From contig NZ_JAIQZA010000001.1 in NCBI RefSeq assembly GCF_020164485.1, positions 124,001 to 188,000 of the forward strand: a stretch of 64,000 nucleotides of DNA. The letters are read 5' to 3'. Below the pieces are notes generated by a model. The model searched no databases. It saw only the letters and a list, made by a program, of their open reading frames with translations, and had not been told where the DNA came from. The position numbers were made by a program, and so were the translations under genes. Origin of the DNA: Salegentibacter tibetensis. Lineage in GTDB: Bacteria; Bacteroidota; Bacteroidia; Flavobacteriales; Flavobacteriaceae. Positions 54,162-62,168 of the stretch are shown piece after piece; the stretch's first letter is position 1, and the number at the start of each line of letters is the position of its first letter.

Positions 54162-55478
54162 ATGGAATTAAAAGAGAAATTAGTATCATCTTTCCTGGCT
54201 TTTGAAGAAGAGTACACAGGAGCCAACGATGATCTTCATAAAATAAGAAATCAGGCGATTAAGGATTTCGAAACTATAGGTTTCCCAAGCCGAAAGGAAG
54301 AAGATTACAAATACACTTCCCTAAAATCGGTTTTGAAAGAAAACTACAGTCTTTTTCCGAAGAAGGAAAACACTATAGAATACAAAGACATTAAAAAGTA
54401 CCTTATCCACGAGATAGATACTTATGATCTGGTGTTTATAGATGGTATTTACTCATCGCACTTATCCAGCACTACACACGATAAGATTGATGTTTGTCTA
54501 ATGTCATCGGCCTTGAATAAAGATCTTTACAAGCCGGTAATTGATAATTATTTCAATAAAATTGCTCCAAAAAACGGGCTAAATGCGTTGAATACTGCTT
54601 TTACTAAAGAAGGGGCATTTATCCATATTCACAAAAATACAATGGCCGATAAACCAATCCAGATTATTAATTTCTCTACCGGAAATGAATCATCTTTATT
54701 GCTACAGCCCCGTAATTTAATCGTGGTAGACGAGAATTCTCATTGCCAGATTATTGAGAGACATCAGAGTTTAACCGAGCATCCGGTACTTACCAATTCG
54801 GTTACTGAAATATTTGCCGATAAACGTGCTATCGTAGATTATTATAAGATTCAGAACGATAAACTTTCTGCTTCTTTAATAGATAATACTTACATCCAAC
54901 AGAAATCTGAAAGTTTCTGCTCGGTACACACTTTTTCTTTCGGCGGAAAATTAACCCGAAACAACCTTAACTTCTACCAAAGAGGGGAACGTATAGATTC
55001 AACAATGAAAGGTGTGACCATAATTGAAGGGAAACAACACGTAGACCATAATACTTTGGTACATCATATCGAACCAAATTGTGAATCCCACCAGGATTAC
55101 AAAGGTATTTTTGATGAAAAATCGGTTGGTGTTTTTAACGGTAAAGTGGTTGTTGAAAAAGAAGCGCAAAAAACAAACGCATATCAGTCTAACAATAATA
55201 TTTTATTAGACGATAAGGCAACCATAAACTCAAAACCTCAGCTGGAAATTTTTGCAGATGATGTAAAATGTAGCCACGGTTGTACAATTGGTCAGTTAGA
55301 TGAAGAAGCTTTATTTTATCTTCAGTCTCGTGGAATCCCAAGAAAAGAAGCAGGCGGACTTTTAATGTACGCTTTTGCCAACAATGTACTGGAAAGTGTG
55401 AAAATTCCGGAGATTAAAAAGAGAATCAATAAACTTATAGCCCTTAAGCTGGGTGTAGAATTAGGATTCAATCTATAA
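54162..55478 (+). CDS. sufD: Fe-S cluster assembly protein SufD
   Basis: A 438-residue SufB paralogue. N-terminal helical part, then the beta-helix (SSLLLQPRNLIVVDENSHCQ ... NLNFYQRGERIDSTMKGVTI, NTLVHHIEPNCESHQDYKGI), ending in KCSHGCTIGQLDEEALFYLQ and SRGIPRKEAGGLLMYAF. Fits SufD in size and order. A 94-base gap separates it from sufC. Confidence 0.96.
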   Translation: MELKEKLVSSFLAFEEEYTGANDDLHKIRNQAIKDFETIGFPSRKEEDYKYTSLKSVLKENYSLFPKKENTIEYKDIKKYLIHEIDTYDLVFIDGIYSSHLSSTTHDKIDVCLMSSALNKDLYKPVIDNYFNKIAPKNGLNALNTAFTKEGAFIHIHKNTMADKPIQIINFSTGNESSLLLQPRNLIVVDENSHCQIIERHQSLTEHPVLTNSVTEIFADKRAIVDYYKIQNDKLSASLIDNTYIQQKSESFCSVHTFSFGGKLTRNNLNFYQRGERIDSTMKGVTIIEGKQHVDHNTLVHHIEPNCESHQDYKGIFDEKSVGVFNGKVVVEKEAQKTNAYQSNNNILLDDKATINSKPQLEIFADDVKCSHGCTIGQLDEEALFYLQSRGIPRKEAGGLLMYAFANNVLESVKIPEIKKRINKLIALKLGVELGFNL

Positions 55479-55526
55479 ATCGCTATTTAAAGTAGCATTA
55501 AATGGAATCCTCAAATCAGTATAAAA

Positions 55527-56765
55527 ATGAGCATTGCTACTAATAATATAGCTTTTAACGTTGAAGAAATCAGAAAAGACTTCCCTATCCTGAATAGGGA
55601 AGTTAATGGTTATCCGCTGGTTTACCTGGATAATGCAGCCACTTCGCAAACTCCAAAACAGGTAATGGATGCGATCGTAGATTATTATTCTAACTACAAT
55701 GCCAACATTCACCGCGGTGTGCACAGCCTATCACAGGAAGCAACCGATAAATATGAAGGTGCCAGAAAAAAAATTCAGCAACACTTTAATGCTGAAAAAA
55801 CGCACGAAATCATTTTTACTTCAGGCACCACTCACGGAATCAATCTCGTGGCAAGTGGCTTCGCTTCTATTTTGAAAAAAGGTGATGAAATTTGGGTTTC
55901 AGCATTAGAGCATCATTCCAATATTGTGCCCTGGCAAATGCTTTGCGAAAAGACGGGAGCTATCCTGAAGGTTATTCCTATGAATGAGCAGGGAGAACTC
56001 ATTTATGAATCTTTTGAAGAATTGCTTTCAGAAAAGACAAAAATGGTTTTTCTAAATCACGTTTCAAATGCTTTGGGGACAATAAATCCTATTAAAAAGA
56101 TCATAGATAAAGCCCACGAAAAAGGCGCAGCCGTTTTAATCGACGGCGCACAGGCAGCCCCCCATATTAAAGCAGATGTTCAGGCCCTGGATGTTGATTT
56201 TTACGTGGTTTCTGCCCATAAAATGTGTGGTCCAACAGGAGTTGGAGTTTTGTATGGAAAAGAAGAATGGCTCAATAAACTTCCGCCCTATCAGGGTGGC
56301 GGCGAGATGATCGCTACGGTTAGTTTTGAAAAAACTACTTATGCTGAACTTCCGCATAAATTTGAAGCTGGTACACCAAATATTTGTGGCGGTATCGCTT
56401 TTGGCGCTGCCATAGATTATATGAACGCTATAGGGTTTGAAGCCATTGCCCGCTATGAAGAAGAACTGTTGGATTATGCCACTATAAAACTTCAGGAAAT
56501 TGAGGGAATGAAACTTTACGGAACGTCGAGAGAAAAAACCGCTGTAATTTCTTTTAATATTGAAAGCCTTCATCCGTATGATATTGGCACACTTCTCGAC
56601 AAAATGGGTATAGCTGTAAGAACCGGACACCATTGCGCACAGCCTATTATGGATTTTTATAAGATTCCGGGCACGGTAAGGGCTTCTTTTTCGTTTTACA
56701 ATACAAAAGAAGAGATTAACCGATTTATTGAAGCGGTTAAAAAAGCTAAATCAATGCTCTCGTAA
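55527..56765 (+). CDS. sufS: Cysteine desulfurase SufS
   Basis: A 412-residue PLP enzyme that takes sulfur from cysteine. N-terminal FPILNREVNGYPLVYLDNAA, then NANIHRGVHSLSQEATDKYE, PLP lysine in SAHKMCGPTGVGVLYG, and the persulfide Cys in RTGHHCAQPIM near the C-terminus. The short loop at the catalytic Cys fits the group II type that uses SufE, which is two genes downstream. Confidence 0.97.
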   Translation: MSIATNNIAFNVEEIRKDFPILNREVNGYPLVYLDNAATSQTPKQVMDAIVDYYSNYNANIHRGVHSLSQEATDKYEGARKKIQQHFNAEKTHEIIFTSGTTHGINLVASGFASILKKGDEIWVSALEHHSNIVPWQMLCEKTGAILKVIPMNEQGELIYESFEELLSEKTKMVFLNHVSNALGTINPIKKIIDKAHEKGAAVLIDGAQAAPHIKADVQALDVDFYVVSAHKMCGPTGVGVLYGKEEWLNKLPPYQGGGEMIATVSFEKTTYAELPHKFEAGTPNICGGIAFGAAIDYMNAIGFEAIARYEEELLDYATIKLQEIEGMKLYGTSREKTAVISFNIESLHPYDIGTLLDKMGIAVRTGHHCAQPIMDFYKIPGTVRASFSFYNTKEEINRFIEAVKKAKSMLS

Positions 56766-56775
56766 ATAGTAAAAG

Positions 56776-57204
56776 ATGAAGAAAATCTTACTCTTAATCA
56801 GTGCGTTCGTAATTGTTTCCTGCGGAAATTCAGAAGAGAAAATTTCAGAAGATCCTGCAGATTTAAAATCCCTTAAGGGCGACTATGAATTACTGGAAAT
56901 GGATGGGGAAGATATTTCTTCCGAAGGATTTATTTTAATTTTTAATGGAGAAGAACAAATACTTTCAGGAAAAACCGGTTGCAATAATTTTGTAGCGACT
57001 TATAAAATTGAAGATTCAATTGTGAAATTCAATCCGCCGCTGGGAACAAAAATGTACTGCGAAGGGCAAATGGAATATGAAGAGATTTTTGGAGAGGTAA
57101 TTCCGGAGATCAGAAATGTTAGAATTAGCGATAAAGATTTAATATTTTTATCTGGAGAAAATCAGGAACTTTTAAACCTGCAAAAAACAGAAGACAGTGA
57201 GTAA
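56776..57204 (+). CDS. META-domain lipoprotein within the SUF operon
   Basis: A 142-residue lipoprotein: MKKILLLISAFVIVSCGNSE has the lipobox, and the rest is a META (HslJ-like) domain with the typical SGKTGCNNFVATYKIEDSIV and GTKMYCEGQMEYEEIF. META domains in enterics are outer-membrane proteins linked to stress or envelope state. The gene lies between sufS and sufE and its last 8 bases overlap the sufE start, so it is translationally coupled. Why a lipoprotein is coupled to Fe-S assembly is not known. Confidence 0.82.
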   Translation: MKKILLLISAFVIVSCGNSEEKISEDPADLKSLKGDYELLEMDGEDISSEGFILIFNGEEQILSGKTGCNNFVATYKIEDSIVKFNPPLGTKMYCEGQMEYEEIFGEVIPEIRNVRISDKDLIFLSGENQELLNLQKTEDSE

Positions 57205-57625
57205 GACGATACAGGAAATACAGGAAGAAATTGTAGACGAGTTCGCGATGTTCGACGACTGGATGCAGCGTTATGAATATATGATAGAACTTGGCAAAGC
57301 ACTTCCTTTAATTGACGAAAAGTACAAAATTGACGAAAACCTTATTAAAGGATGTCAAAGCAAAGTGTGGGTTCACGCTGAACTGGAAGATGAAAAACTG
57401 GTTTTTACCGCAGATAGTGACGCGATAATCACCAAAGGAATAGTGGCCATTTTAATAAGGGCTTTTTCCAATCATCATCCTTCAGCAATAATTGAAGCCA
57501 ACACGAAATTTATTGATGATATTGGCCTTAAAGAGCATTTGTCTCCTACCCGCGCCAATGGTTTGGTGAGTATGATCAAACAACTTAAAATGTATGCCGT
57601 GGCATACCAAACACAACTCAATTAA
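57197..57625 (+). CDS. sufE: Sulfur acceptor SufE
   Basis: A 142-residue partner that accepts persulfide sulfur from SufS. The conserved Cys is in LIKGCQSKVWVHAELEDEKL (about residue 55). FAMFDDWMQRYEYMIELGKA and FSNHHPSAIIEANTKFIDDI fit the family. It starts inside the preceding lipoprotein gene (8-base overlap) with the initiator GTG, and sufT follows 1 base after its stop. Confidence 0.95.
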   Translation: MSKTIQEIQEEIVDEFAMFDDWMQRYEYMIELGKALPLIDEKYKIDENLIKGCQSKVWVHAELEDEKLVFTADSDAIITKGIVAILIRAFSNHHPSAIIEANTKFIDDIGLKEHLSPTRANGLVSMIKQLKMYAVAYQTQLN

Positions 57626-57626
57626 G

Positions 57627-57950
57627 ATGGAAAAAGAAATAAACACCGAGGAATTAGGAGAAAAGATCGTAAAGGTTTTAAAAACCATTTATGATCCTGA
57701 AATTCCAGTAGATATATACGAATTAGGACTTATTTACGATGTAATGGTAAATACCGATTACGAGGTGAAAATCCTAATGACCCTAACCACACCAAACTGC
57801 CCGGTAGCCGAAAGTTTACCACAGGAAGTAAAGGAGAGAGTGGCTTCTATAGATACGGTTAAAGATGCCGAGGTAGAGATCACTTTCGATCCGCCGTGGA
57901 ATCAGGACCTTATTAGCGAAGAAGCAAAACTGGAATTGGGACTTTTATAA
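57627..57950 (+). CDS. sufT: SufT/MIP18-type DUF59 Fe-S assembly factor
   Basis: A 107-residue DUF59 protein that helps mature Fe-S clusters. It has YDPEIPVDIYELGLIYDVMV and MTLTTPNCPVAESLPQEVKE with the conserved Cys, then FDPPWNQDLIS. The start at 57627 directly follows the sufE stop (57625) and gives the usual length; a longer frame from 57594 overlaps sufE and adds an odd leader. Confidence 0.93.
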   Translation: MEKEINTEELGEKIVKVLKTIYDPEIPVDIYELGLIYDVMVNTDYEVKILMTLTTPNCPVAESLPQEVKERVASIDTVKDAEVEITFDPPWNQDLISEEAKLELGLL

Positions 57951-58036
57951 AAAAGCCCCTAACCCCCTATGGGGAAATTAAAACTTTAGCTTCAAAAATT
58001 ATATAAATCAATAACTTTTAACTCTTAACTTCATTT

Positions 58037-58549
58037 ATGGCTGAGGAAATAGTAAACCGGATAGCCAACAGCAAACTTATCACCTTTAACCTTGAGGATT
58101 ATTATCCTGAAGGGGAACGCGTTTTGTTTGATATAAAAGACTGGCTCCTGGAAGGTTTTGTATTGCGCGAGGGGGAATTTAGGGAACAGGCAAAAAATCA
58201 CGATTGGAGCCTATACGAAGGCAAATACCTAGCCCTTACCTGCTCCAGCGATGCGATAATCCCGGCCTGGGCATTTATGTTACTGGCCATTTATTTGCAG
58301 CCTTATGCAAAAAAAGTGATAACTGGAGACCTGGAAACCCTGGAAACGGTTCTATATACCGAAGTCATTCAAAAAATGGACCTGAGCAAATTTCAGGACA
58401 AACCCGTGATCATTAAGGGTTGTTCCCATAAGCCGGTTCCAAAAAATGCCTATTTACTTTTAATAGAAAAACTACAACCTGTAGTTAAAAGTTTAATGTA
58501 TGGCGAGGCCTGCTCGTCGGTACCTTTGTATAAAAAACCAAAAAAATAA
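58037..58549 (+). CDS. DUF2480 family protein
   Basis: A 170-residue cytosolic protein of the DUF2480 family, found next to SUF genes in Bacteroidota. It has a conserved RIANSKLITFNLEDYYPEGE start, SSDAIIPAWAFMLLAIYLQP in the middle, IIKGCSHKPVPKNAYLLLIE with a Cys/His pair, and a late Cys (GEACSS). A role in Fe-S biogenesis is suggested by neighbourhood only. The 86-base gap upstream contains a CCCCTAACCCCCTATGGGG stretch. Confidence 0.85.
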   Translation: MAEEIVNRIANSKLITFNLEDYYPEGERVLFDIKDWLLEGFVLREGEFREQAKNHDWSLYEGKYLALTCSSDAIIPAWAFMLLAIYLQPYAKKVITGDLETLETVLYTEVIQKMDLSKFQDKPVIIKGCSHKPVPKNAYLLLIEKLQPVVKSLMYGEACSSVPLYKKPKK

Positions 58550-58550
58550 G

Positions 58551-59444
58551 ATGAAGAAATTAGTACTTGCCCTCGCTTTGTTCAGCGGGGTTTTTAACGT
58601 TAATGCCCAGGAAGAGGAAGAAGAACAAAAAGAAGGATGGACTACAGAAGGAAATATTTCTTTACTTTTTAACCAATCGGCCTTTAATGATGAATGGACA
58701 GGTGGCGGAACCTCCAACCTGGCAGGAAACTTTCTTTTTAACTACGATTTCAATTACTTAAAAGACGATTTTACCTGGGATAGTAAAATATTATTAGACT
58801 ACGGTCTTACCAAACAACAAGGTGATGACTTTGCCCGAAAAACCAGTGATAGGTTGGAGTTCAATTCAATTGCTGGAAAACAGGTACAGGATTCCAACTG
58901 GTTTTATTCCCTTTTCTTAAATTTCAGGACACAAATAGCAAAAGGTTATAACTTTAGTGAAGATGCCGAAACCGGCCAAACCATAAGAACAGAATATACT
59001 AATTTCTTATCCCCAGCTTACCTTCAGTTTGGTCCCGGTATGTTATGGAAAAAAAGCGAGAATTTCTATGTGAATATTGCACCGGCTACCGGAAGGATGG
59101 TATTTGTAGATAAAGACTTCACCACCGCACCGGGCTATGTAGATGGCGATTATTTTGGCGTGGATGCCGATAAAGCAATGCGTTTTGAATTTGGTACTTC
59201 AGTTTCAGGATATGCTAAATTTAATATTATTGAAAATGTTAAAATGGAGAATATGCTGAACCTCTATTCCAATTACCTGGAAGACACGAAAAATGTAGAT
59301 ATCGATTATACGATGAACATGAAAATGAAAATTAACGATTACCTCTCTACTAACCTTATTTTCCAGGCTATTTACGACGATAATGCCGTAAAAGGATTCC
59401 AGATTAGGGAAGTATTCGGTTTAGGGTTTAATTATGGGTTTTAA
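58551..59444 (+). CDS. DUF3078 outer-membrane-like protein
   Basis: A 297-residue secreted protein: the signal peptide MKKLVLALALFSGVFNVNAQ is clear from the ATG at 58551. The mature protein is beta-strand rich, with aromatic-ended strands and the final NYGF, a pattern of outer-membrane barrels, and fits DUF3078 (TTEGNISLLFNQSAFNDEWT, NLAGNFLFNYDFNYLKDDFT). An earlier ATG at 58500 would place 17 basic residues from inside the previous gene before the signal, so it is rejected. Starts 1 base after the DUF2480 stop, hence the end of the SUF-linked operon. Confidence 0.88.
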   Translation: MKKLVLALALFSGVFNVNAQEEEEEQKEGWTTEGNISLLFNQSAFNDEWTGGGTSNLAGNFLFNYDFNYLKDDFTWDSKILLDYGLTKQQGDDFARKTSDRLEFNSIAGKQVQDSNWFYSLFLNFRTQIAKGYNFSEDAETGQTIRTEYTNFLSPAYLQFGPGMLWKKSENFYVNIAPATGRMVFVDKDFTTAPGYVDGDYFGVDADKAMRFEFGTSVSGYAKFNIIENVKMENMLNLYSNYLEDTKNVDIDYTMNMKMKINDYLSTNLIFQAIYDDNAVKGFQIREVFGLGFNYGF

Positions 59445-59470
59445 ACATATTACAATAAACTAACCCGTAA

Positions 59471-59540
59471 CGTCATGCTGACTTATTTCAGCATCTATTA
59501 TGATTTGAAATTTAGACACTGAAATAAATTCAGCGTGACG
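59471..59540. repeat. Paired palindromic repeat, copy 4
   Basis: CGTCATGCTGACTTATTTCA half-unit and its inverse TTAGACACTGAAATAAATTC ending CAGCGTGACG. It follows the DUF3078 stop. Confidence 0.7.
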
Positions 59541-59565
59541 GTAAACAGACGATAAAATAAATATA

Positions 59566-59597
59566 ACCTGCCTTAATCCGGCAGGTCTTTTGTTTTT
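59566..59597 (+). terminator. Terminator downstream of the SUF-linked operon
   Basis: ACCTGCC (59566-59572) / GGCAGGT (59580-59586), 7-bp stem, then TCTTTTGTTTTT. Confidence 0.75.
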
Positions 59598-59664
59598 ATA
59601 AGATTTTTTAGTTAAATATATGTTGAAATAATTTGCGCAAAAATCGCAGTAGCAATCTATTGTG

Positions 59665-59672
59665 TAACTTTG
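59665..59672 (+). promoter_or_regulatory. -7 box of hflX, near-leaderless
   Basis: TAACTTTG ends 5 bases before the ATG at 59678, showing that the earlier ATG at 59633 is not the start. Confidence 0.6.
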
Positions 59673-59677
59673 TATTT

Positions 59678-60898
59678 ATGATTGAAAAAACCGACCTAAC
59701 CCACGAAAAAGCTGTTCTAATTGGTATTGTCACCAAAGATCAGGGGCATGATAAATTAGAAGAATACCTGGACGAATTAGAATTTCTTACCTATACCGCA
59801 GGTGGCGAAGTTATAAAGCGTTTTAGCCAGAATATGGACAAACCCAATCCCAAAACTTTTATAGGGACCGGGAAGATGAACGAATTAAAGGAATTCGTAG
59901 ACGAAAATGAGGTAGGTACCGCTATTTTTGATGACGAACTCTCTCCTGCGCAGCAAAAGAATATTGAGAAAATCCTGAAATGTAAAGTTTTAGATAGAAC
60001 TACACTTATCCTGGATATTTTTGCGCAAAGAGCACAAACCAGTTATGCCAGAACACAGGTAGAGTTGGCACAGTACGAATACTTACTACCAAGACTTGCC
60101 GGAATGTGGACTCACCTTGAGCGCCAGAGAGGTGGGATTGGAATGCGTGGTCCCGGGGAAACGGAAATTGAAACCGACCGTAGGATTGTTCGGGATAAAA
60201 TTGCGCTTTTAAAGAAGAAACTCGAAATTATAGACAAGCAAATGGAAGTGCAGCGCGGTAACCGTGGGCAATTGGTTAGAGTAGCACTTGTGGGTTATAC
60301 CAATGTTGGAAAATCTACCTTAATGAATACCATTAGTAAAAGTGAGGTTTTTGCCGAAAATAAACTTTTTGCAACTTTAGATACCACAGTAAGAAAAGTG
60401 GTAATTCGCAATTTACCCTTCCTTTTAACCGATACGGTAGGATTTATAAGGAAACTCCCCACACAGCTGGTAGAGTCTTTTAAATCGACTCTAGATGAAG
60501 TTAGGGAAGCCGATTTATTGCTACACGTAGTAGATATATCGCATCCCAATTTTGAAGATCATATAGAATCTGTAAACCAGATTATGAGCGAGATAAAGAG
60601 TAATGACAAACCAACCATAATGGTTTTTAATAAAATTGATCAATATGAAGCCGAAGAGATTGAAGACGACGATTTAATTACTGAAAAGACAAAGGCTCAT
60701 TACTCCCTTAAGGAATGGAAACAAACCTGGATGAACAAAATGGGCGATAATGTGTTGTTTATTTCAGCTTTGAATAAGGAGAATATGGAAGATTTCCACA
60801 GAAAAGTTTATGAAGCGGTTCGCAAAATCCATATTACCCGCTTCCCATATAACAACTTCCTCTATCCGGAATATGATAAATACGGAGAAGAAAAATAA
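59678..60898 (+). CDS. hflX: GTPase HflX
   Basis: A 406-residue ribosome-associated GTPase that splits stalled or hibernating ribosomes. N-terminal HflX domain with KTFIGTGKMNELKEFVDENE, then the linker GGIGMRGPGETEIETDRRIV, and the G domain: G1 GYTNVGKSTL, G3 DTVGFI, G4 NKID. C-terminal end is normal. Start chosen by the adjacent promoter box. Ends with a terminator, so it is monocistronic. Confidence 0.96.
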   Translation: MIEKTDLTHEKAVLIGIVTKDQGHDKLEEYLDELEFLTYTAGGEVIKRFSQNMDKPNPKTFIGTGKMNELKEFVDENEVGTAIFDDELSPAQQKNIEKILKCKVLDRTTLILDIFAQRAQTSYARTQVELAQYEYLLPRLAGMWTHLERQRGGIGMRGPGETEIETDRRIVRDKIALLKKKLEIIDKQMEVQRGNRGQLVRVALVGYTNVGKSTLMNTISKSEVFAENKLFATLDTTVRKVVIRNLPFLLTDTVGFIRKLPTQLVESFKSTLDEVREADLLLHVVDISHPNFEDHIESVNQIMSEIKSNDKPTIMVFNKIDQYEAEEIEDDDLITEKTKAHYSLKEWKQTWMNKMGDNVLFISALNKENMEDFHRKVYEAVRKIHITRFPYNNFLYPEYDKYGEEK

Positions 60899-60906
60899 GA
60901 AAATAT

Positions 60907-60932
60907 AACCCCGAAAGTTTCGGGGTTTTTTA
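60907..60932 (+). terminator. Terminator after hflX
   Basis: AACCCCGAAA (60907-60916) / TTTCGGGGTT (60918-60927) followed by a T run. Confidence 0.9.
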
Positions 60933-60975
60933 TTGGTATTTTTAGTAAATTAGGCTAGACCAATAACTTAATACA

Positions 60976-61704
60976 ATGAAAAAATTAATCTTACTACCCC
61001 TTCTATTTTGCTTCGGAATAATTACAGCTCAGGAACTGGATGGAGCCTGGAAATTAATCGAAAAAGACGGTGAAACTGTTACAGATCGTGAAGTTATTAA
61101 AATAATACAGGATGGCTATTTTGCCCTGGGCTCTAAAGACCTTAGCAATAACGAATTCTTGGGGGCTGCGGGTGGAGAACTCAGCCTGGGAGATGAAACC
61201 TTTACCGAAATAAGAGATTTTGATACCTATGATGCTGATGAAATTGGCGCAGAACACGAATATAATATTATCTGGCAAGGTGATAATAAGGTGGAAATCT
61301 CTGACGGGATTACCACAAAAATTTGGGAAAGGATCTCTGAAAAAACCAATGACCTTACTGGTAACTGGGTAATTACCGGACGGGAAAGAAATGGCGAAAT
61401 GAACACAATGACTCCAGGCGACAGGCGTACGGTAAAAATTTTAAGTGGTGGCAGGTTTCAATGGATAGCTTTTAATTCGGCTACCAAAGAATTTAATGGT
61501 ACCGGCGGGGGAACCTATACTGCAGAAGACGGGAAGTACACCGAAAACATTGAATTTTTCTCCAGGGATGCAAGTCGTGTAGGAGCCAGCCTGGAATTTC
61601 AATATGAAGTGAAAGATGGCAAATGGCACCACAAAGGAAAAAGCTCTAAAGGAGATCCTATTTACGAAATCTGGTCGCCATATAGTGAAGCTTATCAAAA
61701 ATAA
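60976..61704 (+). CDS. Secreted protein made of two tandem lipocalin-like domains
   Basis: A 242-residue protein with signal peptide (cleavage near IITAQELDG). Residues about 20-120 and 125-240 are two copies of one domain: GAWKLIEKDGETVTDREVIK matches GNWVITGRERNGEMNTMTPG in place; NNEFLGAAGGELSLGDETFT matches KEFNGTGGGTYTAEDGKYTE; and the ends DGITTKIWERI and GDPIYEIWSPY are alike. It looks like a lipocalin-type fold used twice. Role unknown. Confidence 0.75.
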   Translation: MKKLILLPLLFCFGIITAQELDGAWKLIEKDGETVTDREVIKIIQDGYFALGSKDLSNNEFLGAAGGELSLGDETFTEIRDFDTYDADEIGAEHEYNIIWQGDNKVEISDGITTKIWERISEKTNDLTGNWVITGRERNGEMNTMTPGDRRTVKILSGGRFQWIAFNSATKEFNGTGGGTYTAEDGKYTENIEFFSRDASRVGASLEFQYEVKDGKWHHKGKSSKGDPIYEIWSPYSEAYQK

Positions 61705-61729
61705 TTACAGCTTCTGGACTAATAAAAAA

Positions 61730-62137
61730 TTATCTAATCAGGAATGCCTCCTTCGGCATATAAAATTTGCCAGGGGGCACTTCTTTTAGATAAAAGCGAA
61801 TCGCTTTTTCGCTGTCAATATATTGCAAACGTATTTTCCCGGAAGTATAACTTACTGCACTTTCTATTGTACCATCGTATACACCTTCGGCAATTTTAAC
61901 CAGATTGATCGTAAAGGCATTTCCATTCTTCCTTTTACAATCGGTATTTTCACCCTGGAAGAAGGTCACGCAATGGTTACCCCTAATACTATTCTGATTC
62001 TCATATTCCAGCTGTAATTCCATAGTGTTTTGCCCATCTGGAGATTCCCAAAACCAATTACCAGCAAAATCCTGGGAATGCTGAGCAAAGCCTAAAGTAG
62101 TAGTAAACAAGAATAGAAAGAGTAAAGTTTGCTTCAT
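61730..62137 (-). CDS. Small secreted protein of unknown function
   Basis: A 135-residue protein with signal peptide (cleavage near GFAQHSQD). The mature part is beta-rich: GNWFWESPDGQNTMELQLEY, GNHCVTFFQGENTDCKRKNG (two Cys, possible disulfide), VYDGTIESAVSYTSGKIRLQ. It resembles a small single-domain family common in Flavobacteriia. It lies 31 bases after the DUF5689 stop on the same strand and may be cotranscribed with it. Confidence 0.72.
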   Translation of the reverse strand: MKQTLLFLFLFTTTLGFAQHSQDFAGNWFWESPDGQNTMELQLEYENQNSIRGNHCVTFFQGENTDCKRKNGNAFTINLVKIAEGVYDGTIESAVSYTSGKIRLQYIDSEKAIRFYLKEVPPGKFYMPKEAFLIR

Positions 62138-62168
62138 TTTTCACTTTTAAAATAACCTTCTAATTTAC

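Noticed and set aside
56136-56633. 165-codon open frame opposite sufS
   Set aside because: It is the reverse strand of a well conserved enzyme gene and shows no domain; the same applies to 12438-12893 (opposite the M13 peptidase), 43671-44117 (opposite sdhA) and 34201-34707 (opposite mfd).
58500-58550. Longer DUF3078 start inside the DUF2480 gene
   Set aside because: It would place basic residues before a clear signal peptide and overlap the previous gene by 50 bases.
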